Shown here piece by piece: positions 53,279-61,036 of a stretch of 64,000 nucleotides of DNA. Made by a program: the position numbers and the translations under genes. The first letter of the stretch is position 1. Every line of letters begins with the position of its first letter. Origin of the DNA: Enterobacter sp. Bisph1 (GTDB lineage: Bacteria; Pseudomonadota; Gammaproteobacteria; Enterobacterales; Enterobacteriaceae); contig NZ_JXAG01000036.1 of assembly GCF_000814905.1 (NCBI RefSeq), positions 124,162 through 188,161 on the forward strand. The letters run 5' to 3'. The notes beneath the pieces were generated by a model, which saw only the letters and a program-made list of their open reading frames with translations, had not been told where the DNA came from and made no database searches.

Positions 53279-53674
53279 TTATTTCGGCGTAAGTTCATTA
53301 AGTCTAAAACTTCGTGACCACAGTCGTTTGGTCGCTACTTTATCTTCTGGTTGCGCAGTAATGACGGTGACACTGTATTCTTTATCGGGGGTGAACTTAT
53401 ATCCAACCGGAATGCACTGTCCAGCCAGTATTATATATGAAGGGTTGTCGAAATTGTCCTGCTTCCATACTTCCTGCATCTGTCCCTTATTGTCTCTTGC
53501 CGACAATGACAGTGTAAGCAATTTTGCATGTCCCTCCTTTAACGTCGAGTCATTACTTACAGAGATACATGGCTGGTTGTTTTTAAGAGTGACATCAGCG
53601 ACCCTGTAGGCATTATTCTCCATCGTACACGCAGTGAGAAAGGGTGGGATAAGTAAAAGGATTTTCCACTTCAT
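53279..53674 (-). CDS. Predicted T6SS immunity periplasmic lipoprotein
   Basis: This is a 131-residue protein with a lipoprotein signal (KILLLIPPFLTACTM, lipidated Cys near residue 16) and a small beta-rich body with one further cysteine pair. The start at 53674 overlaps the upstream stop (ATGA); another ATG at 53680 is possible. It resembles the family annotated as putative T6SS immunity periplasmic lipoproteins. It follows the metallopeptidase directly and is inferred to protect the periplasm from it. Confidence 0.78.
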   Translation of the reverse strand: MKWKILLLIPPFLTACTMENNAYRVADVTLKNNQPCISVSNDSTLKEGHAKLLTLSLSARDNKGQMQEVWKQDNFDNPSYIILAGQCIPVGYKFTPDKEYSVTVITAQPEDKVATKRLWSRSFRLNELTPK

Positions 53675-54213
53675 TTCCATAAACTCCTTTTGTCACGCGG
53701 GGATGCCAGAAGATATTGCAATGTGTTTTGGTACTTAGATAGTAAATCAGGACCATGTATTCCATTAAAGCTGTTTATTTGCTTCCATGAATTATAACCC
53801 TCCGTTACTAGAGTGTAATAATCGGCAACGATATTTGCCTGCTGCTCCATTCGATAATCAGCGAGAGTTTTTTCTTTAGGAAGCGAATAGTTGTAATCAA
53901 CGTATTTGCTTATGAGTCCTCTCGTTCTGAAACTCATGCTCATGAAATGCTGCCAAATGTGCACAAACTCATGCATAAACCAGTTTTTATTTAATGAGGT
54001 TTCAGAAGAAAAATCTTCTTTAAAGATAGGTTCAGGCCAGTACATGTTGCCATTTGGAGTAACGGCTGTGCCCTCATCCTGAAGGTTGAAGGGAAAGTAG
54101 CTGCCTTTATAAACCCTGACATGTGGGTAATTAACGCTGTCACCAAAGATAGTGCGAGCCATCCTAATTTCACCCGCAGTGAGTGGGCGATAAGCGTCTT
54201 TTGCTGTTGCCAT
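53671..54213 (-). CDS. Zinc metallopeptidase, predicted T6SS effector
   Basis: This is a 180-residue protein without signal peptide. The zincin motif NWFMHEFVHIWQHF near residues 97-110 gives the HExxH metal site, and a downstream acidic residue in DYRMEQQANIVADYYTL could be the third ligand. The N-terminus (RPLTAGEIRMARTIFGDSVNY) is typical of short T6SS-linked peptidase toxins. AAGGAATTTTAA precedes the ATG. With its lipoprotein partner it sits inside prophage debris, between portal and gpV remnants. Confidence 0.78.
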   Translation of the reverse strand: MATAKDAYRPLTAGEIRMARTIFGDSVNYPHVRVYKGSYFPFNLQDEGTAVTPNGNMYWPEPIFKEDFSSETSLNKNWFMHEFVHIWQHFMSMSFRTRGLISKYVDYNYSLPKEKTLADYRMEQQANIVADYYTLVTEGYNSWKQINSFNGIHGPDLLSKYQNTLQYLLASPRDKRSLWK

Positions 54214-54340
54214 TTAAAATTCCTTTTCCAGTCACTGTTAATGCTCCCGGCAATATCATTTTTTCTACACGCCGTAGTATGGCCTGTCAATAAACCGTAT
54301 TTCATTGATACCGGGTTCGCCTGGCAGCCTTCTTCGTTGT

Positions 54341-54571
54341 ATGAACACACTAGCAAACATTAACGAACTTGCCAGCACTATCCGCAATATGGTACGCACC
54401 GAAATCATTGTTGAAACCGAACTTGATGCTGGTCGATGCCGTGTGCAGGCTGGCGGAATTATTACCGACTGGTTTAAGTGGTTGACCCACCGCGCCGGTC
54501 ACTCGCGTAGATGAACACTCTGGCGACAGCGGCGGCATAAGAGGAGCACCAATATCAATTGCAGTTGTACC
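54341..54571 (+). pseudogene. Decayed P2-type baseplate protein V fragment
   Basis: ATG 54341 starts MNTLANINELASTIRNMVRT, then LDAGRCRVQAGGIITDWFKW and LTHRAGHSR, a close match to the N-terminus of P2 gpV. The frame ends at TGA 54512. In the next frame VDEHSGDSGGIRGAP matches the gpV C-terminus, so most of the middle is deleted. That second frame continues to 54758 with sequence I do not recognise. Confidence 0.82.
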
Positions 54572-54767
54572 TTTGTCACACATGAATCAATGGCAAGGTG
54601 ACTTAGTCACCCCAGGCACCGTAAATAAGGCTACTTTTCACCCAACAAGAGAAGGTCAAAGCCAGTTTATTGGATGTAAAAATGCCCGCTTTAAGTGGAA
54701 TTTTTTGCCTAAGCAGAGGAGCGCTAAGAAAATCCATCGACATTTCATCGCCACTTGAAATCAGGCA

Positions 54768-54794
54768 ACAAAAAAGCCACTCAACCGAGTGGCT
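54768..54794 (-). terminator. Terminator downstream of the tRNA-Ile remnant
   Basis: AGCCACTC and GAGTGGCT pair with a 4-base loop, followed on the minus strand by TTTTTTGTTGCC. It lies 27 bases past the CCA end of the tRNA fragment, so it is probably the original ileX terminator. Confidence 0.85.
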
Positions 54795-54821
54795 TAATCA
54801 TATGCTTACAAAGCTAAAATT

Positions 54822-54868
54822 TGGTGGCCCCTGTTGGGTTTGAACCAACGACCAAGCGATTATGAGTC
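54822..54868 (-). repeat. ileX: 3' half of tRNA-Ile(CAU), attachment site of the element
   Basis: The minus strand reads from GACTCATAATCGCTTGG (anticodon arm with CAT) through GTCGTTGGTTCAAACC and ends CAACAGGGGCCACCA. This is the 3' 47 bases of an ileX-type tRNA. The 5' half is absent, as the sequence 5' of it turns into unrelated AT-rich DNA. An integrase gene starts 200 bases away. Therefore this is the displaced 3' att segment, and an intact tRNA should lie at the other end of the element beyond the window. In E. coli ileX lies beside yqjH, which fits. Confidence 0.85.
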
Positions 54869-54994
54869 ATAAAATCAGAATGTTTCTAATCGTTCGTCAT
54901 TGACGCTTACTGTGTTTTTAATTGTCTACAATCAATCGGTTATAAAGTAATTTTTGTTTCTGATTGGTTCTCTCATTTCCCCATTGTACTATCC

Positions 54995-55040
54995 TTACCT
55001 GACCCATTACCTGACCCAAAATGGGCATCGGGTCAGGTAA
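54995..55040. repeat. TTACCTGACCC direct and inverted repeats before the integrase
   Basis: TTACCTGACCC occurs at 54995-55005 and again at 55007-55017, and its inverse GGGTCAGGTAA at 55030-55040. The three copies lie just before the integrase start. They may be integrase arm sites or an operator for integrase expression. Confidence 0.65.
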
Positions 55041-55065
55041 CGCTTATCCTCAGAAAGGTAACCTC

Positions 55066-56382
55066 ATGGCCGCTAATCTTACCGAGACTGCTATACGTGG
55101 ATTGAAGACAAAAAGCACGTCGTACTACGTGTGGAGCAACAGTGCTCAGCGCGGTACCGGCAGGCTTGGCGTTAAGGTTCAGCCTTCAGGCAGCAAGGTT
55201 TTTTATTTCCGTTACTACGTTGAGAAAGGGAAGAAAGAGAAGTTTATTCAGTTGGGCATTTGGCCTGAGATGAAACTGGTGACGGCCAATGAACTGGCGA
55301 AAAAGTACGGAGCCTGGCTTGTCGAAGGAAAGGAACCCCAGCAAGAGCTTGAGCAACAACGCCTGGCCGAACAGCACATTATGCAGCTTCATCGTTCGCA
55401 GGGATCGTTTAAAGAACTGGTGCATGGCTATGTTAACAAGATGAAGCTCGACAATAAGCGGACCTGGGCCGATGTACTGAAGCGTCTTGAAAAAGAGTGC
55501 TATTCAGTCATTCCTCGCGGGACCAAAGCGAAAGATGTCACGCCCTTACAGATCAAAACGATCTTGTCTGGCATCATCCAGCGTGATGCGGTGGTCCATG
55601 CAAACCGCATTCGTTCCTATCTGATGGCGGCATTCAACTACGGGCTTAAAGCCGATAACGATCCGATGAATACCAGCGTGGGCATTACGTTCGGGCTTGA
55701 AGTTAATCCGGTATCGGCTATACCGAAGCAGTCCTCGGCGGAGAAAGTGGGTGATACATGGTTGACGCTGGAAGAGCTGCGTTATGTCATGGAGCAGTTC
55801 GCTCAGGCAACTAACGTTGGGCCGTTGATGCAGCACCTTATCCGCTTCTGTGTTTATGCTGGCGGGCAGCGCCCGTTTGAAATGATTGCCAGCCAGTGGA
55901 GCGCGATTGACTGGCAGCAAAAGACGTTACTGGTCATAGCCGATGTATCGAAAAACAAGCGTGAGCACCTGATCCCGCTGACTGAATCGGCACTACAGGA
56001 ATTAGCCTCAGTGAAAAGGCTGACGAAGGAAAGTAACAGTCCCTATATTTTTCCTCTATCGACCAACAGTGAGCGTCCGGTGCGTACCGATAGTCTGGCG
56101 CGTTCCATCATGTATTTTCGGGCCTTTAATCCCGAGTTTAAAGTTTTCACGGCGCGAGATTTACGTCGCACCTGTAAAACGTTGATGGGGGAGGCGGGGA
56201 TAAGCAAAGAGATTCGAGACCGTATTCAGAATCACGCTTTAAACGACGTCAGCTCGAAACACTATGATCGCTATGATTACCTGACTGAAAAGCGTAGGGC
56301 GCTTGAAATCTGGGAAGATCGGGTTAACAACTATCAGCGGCGGCAAGAAGACAACGTTGTGAACTTGTTTGGGCGGAGGTAA
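55066..56382 (+). CDS. int: P4-type tyrosine recombinase (integrase)
   Basis: This is a 438-residue integrase. An N-terminal arm-binding domain (AANLTETAIRGLKTK) precedes a core-binding domain and a catalytic domain with Arg in YAGGQRPFEM, the ARDLRRTCKT box, QNHALNDVSSKHYDRYDY and the nucleophile Tyr near its end. The usual HxLR histidine reads Arg-Asp-Leu-Arg here, a variant seen in some P4-like integrases. ATG 55066 has AAAGG upstream and gives the typical start. It should integrate the element at ileX. Confidence 0.93.
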   Translation: MAANLTETAIRGLKTKSTSYYVWSNSAQRGTGRLGVKVQPSGSKVFYFRYYVEKGKKEKFIQLGIWPEMKLVTANELAKKYGAWLVEGKEPQQELEQQRLAEQHIMQLHRSQGSFKELVHGYVNKMKLDNKRTWADVLKRLEKECYSVIPRGTKAKDVTPLQIKTILSGIIQRDAVVHANRIRSYLMAAFNYGLKADNDPMNTSVGITFGLEVNPVSAIPKQSSAEKVGDTWLTLEELRYVMEQFAQATNVGPLMQHLIRFCVYAGGQRPFEMIASQWSAIDWQQKTLLVIADVSKNKREHLIPLTESALQELASVKRLTKESNSPYIFPLSTNSERPVRTDSLARSIMYFRAFNPEFKVFTARDLRRTCKTLMGEAGISKEIRDRIQNHALNDVSSKHYDRYDYLTEKRRALEIWEDRVNNYQRRQEDNVVNLFGRR

Positions 56383-56386
56383 GAGC

Positions 56387-57001
56387 TTGGCAAAATACGA
56401 GCTTAATTCAGCAGAAGAGCGGTATCAACCGGGCTCTGGAGACCTGGTGTTGGCTAATAAGTTAGGGATTACTGATGAACAGGAAATGGAGGCGCTGGAG
56501 TCTGGCCTGCTGCTGATGCTTTATGAACAGCTATTTATCGAAGGCCAGCCGCCAGCGGTGCTGACTTTTGAGCATATCAGTGGGTGGCATCGCCAATGGC
56601 TGGGGAATGTGTATGACTGGGCTGGGAGGTTACGCAATGCCAACCTGACTAAAGATAGTTTTCAATTTGCCGCTGCCGACAGAATTCCACTGCTTCTCGA
56701 TGGTTTCGAGAGGCAATTTCTCTCCAGGTCTGGTGAACTGAAATCCATGGCTCGTCCGGAGCTGGTTAGCTATCTGGCTGAATGCCATGTGGAGTTTATT
56801 TTGATCCATCCATTCAGAGAAGGTAACGGGCGTCTGTCGCGACTGCTTTGTGATGTACTGTCGGTTCTGGCGGGGAAGGGCTTACTGGACTACAGCCTGT
56901 GGGATGAGCACAAGGCGTTTTACTTCAAGGCAATACAGGCAGGCGTATCAGGGAACTACAGCCCTATGATGCAACTGGTGAGTGATATCTTACCTGATTA
57001 A
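56387..57001 (+). CDS. Fic family protein (predicted AMP-transferase)
   Basis: This is a 204-residue class I Fic protein with the full active-site motif HPFREGNGRLSR near residue 148 and the flap region before it (WAGRLRNANLTKDSFQF). Fic enzymes transfer AMP from ATP to target proteins. The start is TTG 56387, seven bases after a perfect GGAGG that lies in the end of the integrase gene; an upstream TTG at 56369 lacks this. No inhibitory helix is evident in the protein itself, so an antitoxin is expected. Confidence 0.9.
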   Translation: MAKYELNSAEERYQPGSGDLVLANKLGITDEQEMEALESGLLLMLYEQLFIEGQPPAVLTFEHISGWHRQWLGNVYDWAGRLRNANLTKDSFQFAAADRIPLLLDGFERQFLSRSGELKSMARPELVSYLAECHVEFILIHPFREGNGRLSRLLCDVLSVLAGKGLLDYSLWDEHKAFYFKAIQAGVSGNYSPMMQLVSDILPD

Positions 57002-57144
57002 CAGGCAAGGCCGACGGCTTTCGCTTGTGCCTGATTTTTTTTGAGTTGCTGCTCAATCTTTTGCACAGAAACACCGGTTTCGATCGCGGTTGAGCTGGCA
57101 ACGGCGCGATAGATTTGGGCTTTTGTTACAGGTGTTTTCTTCAT
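56998..57144 (-). CDS. VbhA-like Fic antitoxin on the opposite strand
   Basis: Reading the minus strand gives 48 residues starting MKKTPVTKAQIYRAVASSTA. The segment ASSTAIETG resembles the inhibitory (S/T)xxxE(G/N) motif of Fic antitoxins such as VbhA and YhfG, with Thr before the Gly. It faces fic, and the two stop codons overlap by three bases. Co-directional upstream placement is usual, so the arrangement is odd. Function is inferred from the motif and position. Confidence 0.65.
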   Translation of the reverse strand: MKKTPVTKAQIYRAVASSTAIETGVSVQKIEQQLKKNQAQAKAVGLAC

Positions 57145-57297
57145 GATGCTGTGTTCTCTTAAGTTAATCCGGAAATTTTAGAGGGTAACGGGGCTGCTTG
57201 CAAGGCATAGACTGAATGCCACTTTTCAGTTATATAAATCAATATATAAAGCACATATAGCGCAAGCAGCGAAGCGTCACACAGGACGACAAGTCGA

Positions 57298-58086
57298 ATG
57301 ACATTAAAGCGGCCCGATTTTTACCCTTTGTCAATGGCATCTGAAAAGTGCCATATCATGTCTGAAAATTTACTGAATGATTGGCTTGATCATAAAGTTC
57401 CACTCTACATTCGGTTGGATGCTTTGCCATGCCAGATCGTCAGGTACCTTGGTGGAGGCCAATTTCTTCTTAAAGATTGGGAGAGGAAAATTAAATCAGG
57501 CATGGATTATTATCAGCATGAAAAAATGCCAGAGTTTAAAATAAGGCAGTTTTACCCGGAGAAAGATGCAGAAATTGAATCTCGACTTCTGGAAGGTGAC
57601 TTGGGGATATGTCGTTATACCTACAATGGGCATGCACATGGTTACTGGCGGGTAAAGGCTACGCCAGTGACTCGTTTTGCTGAAGACCATTACGTGCTAA
57701 CGGATATGGATACTGTCAGAGAAAATAATAATATTGCAGGTGCGATTGCGGTATATGGTAAAGATGATAGGGATTATTTGATATTTCCAAGTGAAGTTTT
57801 TCGAGATAAATCAGAACTATTTTTTGATGCAAATGAATTGTCACCACAAAGTGTAGAAAACATGCCCGGCGTGAAAAAAGAAAAACAAACCCGTATTTCT
57901 AGGCCAGAAAGAATAGCCCTGTATGTCATGCTGAAAGAGCATTATCTTGATGGCAATGGTGAGGTTAATTTTTCAAAAATGGCGGAGATGCTTACTGTGG
58001 CATCCAAAAAATATGGATTCAAAGACTCATTCAGTGATGACACTATCGCTAAGTGGATAAAACGTATTGAGAATGAAAATCAATAG
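57298..58086 (+). CDS. Uncharacterised element-borne protein
   Basis: This is up to 262 residues with no family I recognise. Residues about 200-262 (ISRPERIALYVMLKEHYLDGNGEVNFSKMAEML...DDTIAKWIKRIENE region) look like a winged or KfrA-type DNA-binding fold. No membrane segments or signal peptide are present. The start is unsure: 57298 lacks a ribosome site and the Met at 57358 is also possible. Composition is AT-richer than the flanks. It lies before alpA in the element. Confidence 0.65.
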   Translation: MTLKRPDFYPLSMASEKCHIMSENLLNDWLDHKVPLYIRLDALPCQIVRYLGGGQFLLKDWERKIKSGMDYYQHEKMPEFKIRQFYPEKDAEIESRLLEGDLGICRYTYNGHAHGYWRVKATPVTRFAEDHYVLTDMDTVRENNNIAGAIAVYGKDDRDYLIFPSEVFRDKSELFFDANELSPQSVENMPGVKKEKQTRISRPERIALYVMLKEHYLDGNGEVNFSKMAEMLTVASKKYGFKDSFSDDTIAKWIKRIENENQ

Positions 58087-58299
58087 ACCCTCTCCCGCTG
58101 GTAATAAATCGTCATAATGGCGCTTCGTCCACTTTAAAGATGGAAAAATCATCAATGAGTGGACACGCCAGTTGAATCGAGAACCACAGCAACCGCATTA
58201 AGCCCCGTAATAAGCGCTAACACCTTAATAAGGTGTCCGCTGCTGTCATTCAGTTACCCACTTGCGACATGCTGCATCCACTGAAACAAAGGAGGCAGT

Positions 58300-58536
58300 A
58301 TGAGTACAACATTTATCACCCCCACCCCGGAAGAACGCCTGAAAATCCTGCGTGATTATGGTGAGCAAGGTGATCGTCTGGTGCGTGAACGGGAGCGCCA
58401 GCGTATCACGTCCATTTCCCGCTCTACCGCGTGGAAACTGGAACAGGTTGGTAAGTTTCCACAGCGTAAGTCTATCGGCCTGAAATCCTGCGGATGGCTG
58501 TTAAGTGACCTGCTTTGTTGGATCAATGATCGTTAA
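58300..58536 (+). CDS. alpA: AlpA family transcriptional regulator
   Basis: This is a 78-residue MerR-like HTH protein (RERQRITSISRSTAWKLEQVGKFPQRKSIGLKSCGWLLSDL region) of the prophage-type AlpA family, with the expected WLLSDLLCWINDR end. AAAGGAGGCAGT precedes the ATG. In CP4-57 AlpA activates integrase and excision, so it probably controls excision of this element. Confidence 0.92.
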   Translation: MSTTFITPTPEERLKILRDYGEQGDRLVRERERQRITSISRSTAWKLEQVGKFPQRKSIGLKSCGWLLSDLLCWINDR

Positions 58537-58667
58537 CCTTAAGTTTTTTGTATTTATTTTTTGTTTTTTCCTTAATGCCCCGTGTTCATCCTGCTATTTC
58601 TGCCATTAATAGCGGAATAGCAATGTGAGGGGAATCGTTTTAAACGTTAACTGAATAAGAGGTATCT

Positions 58668-60080
58668 ATGCTGTGTGGTCGTCCTTTCCCTGTGCATGTG
58701 TTCCCGCAGATCATCAGAAATGCGGTATATGAAGTGGAACAGCACACGCAGGCTCCTCAGGCTTTGATTGCCGCATCGGTACTGGGGGTTATTTCGCTGG
58801 CCTGCCAAAACCGGATTGATGTGTGCCGACTGAATAATCTGCGCAGTCCGGTATCACTTTTCTTACTAACGCTGGCGGAATCTGGTGAACGCAAAAGCAC
58901 TGTGGACAAACTACTGATGAAGCCATTGTATCAACTGGAAGAAGAATGGTTTGAAAAATATACTCAGGACTTGATTGTCTGGAGGAATGCGGAAACGGTT
59001 TTTAATATTGAAAAGAAAGCCCTGATGTCAAAATTGAAAACCGATATTCACCGTAATAAAGATCACTCCGCAACGAATGAACGGCTGAAAGCGCTACTGG
59101 CGGTGTCTCCAAAAGCACCGGTCAGGTTAAGGCAGATATACAGCGATGCCACACCTGCAGCGATGAAAGACTCTCTCTGTGGACGCTGGCGGTCCATCGG
59201 GCTTATGTCTGATGAAGCTGGCACCATTTTTAACGGCTACGCGCTGAATGAACTGCCTTTCATCAATAAAATGTGGGATGGCGCAATGTTTCCCGTGGAA
59301 AGAAAAAGTGAGCCAGATAAATTAATCAAAGATGCCAGAATGACGCTGGGACTGATGATTCAGCCTGATGTGTTTAAAAAAGGTTATCTGGAACGAAAAG
59401 GCGATGCCGCGAAAGGGATCGGATTCTTCGCCCGATGCCTGATATGTCAACCGGGTTCAACACAGGGCTACAGGCAAATTACCAGTCCGGTTGTCTCAAG
59501 TGAGCATCTGCTGATATTTCATCAACGACTGATGGACATTGTTAACGAGAGCATTGCCAGAAATGAGGAAAATGATCGTCAGTGTCTGCGTTTCTCTCCC
59601 GAAGCAGAAAAACGCTGGCTCGAATTTTATAACAAAGTCGAGTCAGAAATGGGGCTGATTGGCTTCCTGTCTGATTTTAAGGATTATGCTTCTAAAATGG
59701 CGGAGAATATGGCAAGGATCGCCGCACTGCTGCATTACTTCAACGGCGATGAAGGAGATATATCCCTTATTGCCGTGGAAGCCGCAGTAGATATAATCGC
59801 CTGGTATGTTGATGAGTATGTTAGAATTTTCTCTAAACCCCAGACGTTGCTGCTGGTAAGTTCAGAAGCAGACGAACTTTACTCGTGGATAAAAGATTAT
59901 TGCTACAGGTGTGTGGTGCCGTATATCAGGAAGACAACCATCATGCAATATGGTCCGAACCGGTTCAGGAACCGGAGTAAAGTGAATGAACTGCTGAGTA
60001 CACTTTATTCGCAAAACAAAATACGTGCAGAGAAAAGAGGGAAAACCATATTTATTCAACCTGTCGATGGTTTTATATAA
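58668..60080 (+). CDS. yfjI: DUF3987 family protein, YfjI-like
   Basis: This is a 470-residue protein, the length of YfjI in CP4-57. The N-terminus LCGRPFPVHVFPQIIRNAV and a P-loop-like ESGERKSTVDKLL near residue 73 mark the DUF3987 domain, related to primase/helicase fusions. The rest resembles YfjI closely in layout. It probably acts in element replication or stability. It follows alpA as in CP4-57. Confidence 0.9.
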   Translation: MLCGRPFPVHVFPQIIRNAVYEVEQHTQAPQALIAASVLGVISLACQNRIDVCRLNNLRSPVSLFLLTLAESGERKSTVDKLLMKPLYQLEEEWFEKYTQDLIVWRNAETVFNIEKKALMSKLKTDIHRNKDHSATNERLKALLAVSPKAPVRLRQIYSDATPAAMKDSLCGRWRSIGLMSDEAGTIFNGYALNELPFINKMWDGAMFPVERKSEPDKLIKDARMTLGLMIQPDVFKKGYLERKGDAAKGIGFFARCLICQPGSTQGYRQITSPVVSSEHLLIFHQRLMDIVNESIARNEENDRQCLRFSPEAEKRWLEFYNKVESEMGLIGFLSDFKDYASKMAENMARIAALLHYFNGDEGDISLIAVEAAVDIIAWYVDEYVRIFSKPQTLLLVSSEADELYSWIKDYCYRCVVPYIRKTTIMQYGPNRFRNRSKVNELLSTLYSQNKIRAEKRGKTIFIQPVDGFI

Positions 60081-60159
60081 CGAACAGAACAAATGCAAGT
60101 TGGAATAATTTGTTTATTAAAGAGCCATCATTGTAACTAATTACAGAGTAACTTTTAAT

Positions 60160-60281
60160 CAGTCATCGCAGGCTGTGGCTATTTTTTTGTCTGAAATTAA
60201 TTGTCGGATAGTTAATATATTGTCGTTAACAGTATCTGTATATCCACCACACTAATAGCCATATCAGTAATGCGATGACTG
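60160..60281. repeat. Inverted repeat in front of the YfjJ-like gene
   Basis: CAGTCATCGCA (60160-60170) has its exact inverse TGCGATGACTG at 60271-60281. A TGGCTA motif follows the first copy and its inverse TAGCCA precedes the second. The pair flanks about 100 bases of AT-rich DNA ahead of a putative HUH replication protein, so it could be a binding or origin site. Confidence 0.6.
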
Positions 60282-60302
60282 CTATCTATCAAGGAATAAA
60301 TT

Positions 60303-60926
60303 ATGAACCTCTACGATAGCGAATATGGCAGTCATGTTAAATCATATAAAGAAAGAATTATTGAAGTTATTAATAAAGCCGTTAAAGAACACGGACGTAC
60401 ACTGGCAATACGGGTGGATCTGCATGACCCGGTTATGCTGGATAATGGTGATACCATTTCCTGTATCGCTAATACTGATTCAGGATCTATATCAAGATTT
60501 ACCAATTCACTGAAAGCCAAATTGGCAGCAGATGAACAGCGCAAGCGTAAAGAAGGTAAACGGGTACACCCGAATACGCTCCGTTATGCGTGGGTACGAG
60601 AATTTACTCAGAATGGGAAACGTCACTTCCACGTATTTCTGTTCCTGAACAAAGATGCTTATTACCATTTAGGAGATTTCAATCTGGATGACGACACACT
60701 AAGAACCATGATCACCTCAGCATGGTGTAGCGCATTAAACCTGATCCCCGAAGAGGGACAGCACCTAGTGCAGTATCCTGCTAATGGTAAATATGTCCTG
60801 CATCGTGATGATATTCTTAATGGCATGTATCCCGGTGATTTACTAAACAGAATTGACTATCTGACCAAAGTGAAAAGCAAGGTTTTTGATGATGGGAATA
60901 GATCATTTGGGTGTAGTAATAATTAA
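60303..60926 (+). CDS. yfjJ: YfjJ/inovirus Gp2-family protein with HUH motif
   Basis: This is a 207-residue protein of the YagK/YfjJ C-terminal family. KRHFHVFLFL near residue 107 has the His-hydrophobic-His (HUH) metal motif, and RIDYLTKVKSK near residue 190 provides a YxxK catalytic-tyrosine-like motif, as in rolling-circle replication initiators and inovirus Gp2. I infer nicking activity at an origin. It lies after yfjI as in CP4-57. Confidence 0.85.
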   Translation: MNLYDSEYGSHVKSYKERIIEVINKAVKEHGRTLAIRVDLHDPVMLDNGDTISCIANTDSGSISRFTNSLKAKLAADEQRKRKEGKRVHPNTLRYAWVREFTQNGKRHFHVFLFLNKDAYYHLGDFNLDDDTLRTMITSAWCSALNLIPEEGQHLVQYPANGKYVLHRDDILNGMYPGDLLNRIDYLTKVKSKVFDDGNRSFGCSNN

Positions 60927-61036
60927 TACCGGTAAATGTGAGAGATACTACTACCAGTAATGGATGGCAGGGTTTTGGTTACGGTGAGCGAGGCGCAATG
61001 CGGATCTGGAATGCGCCTCGCAAAACACGCCGGGGA

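Noticed and set aside
58127-58164. Inverted repeat GTCCACT...AGTGGAC before alpA
   Set aside because: Only 7 bp with a long loop, so chance is likely. An operator role is possible but unsupported.
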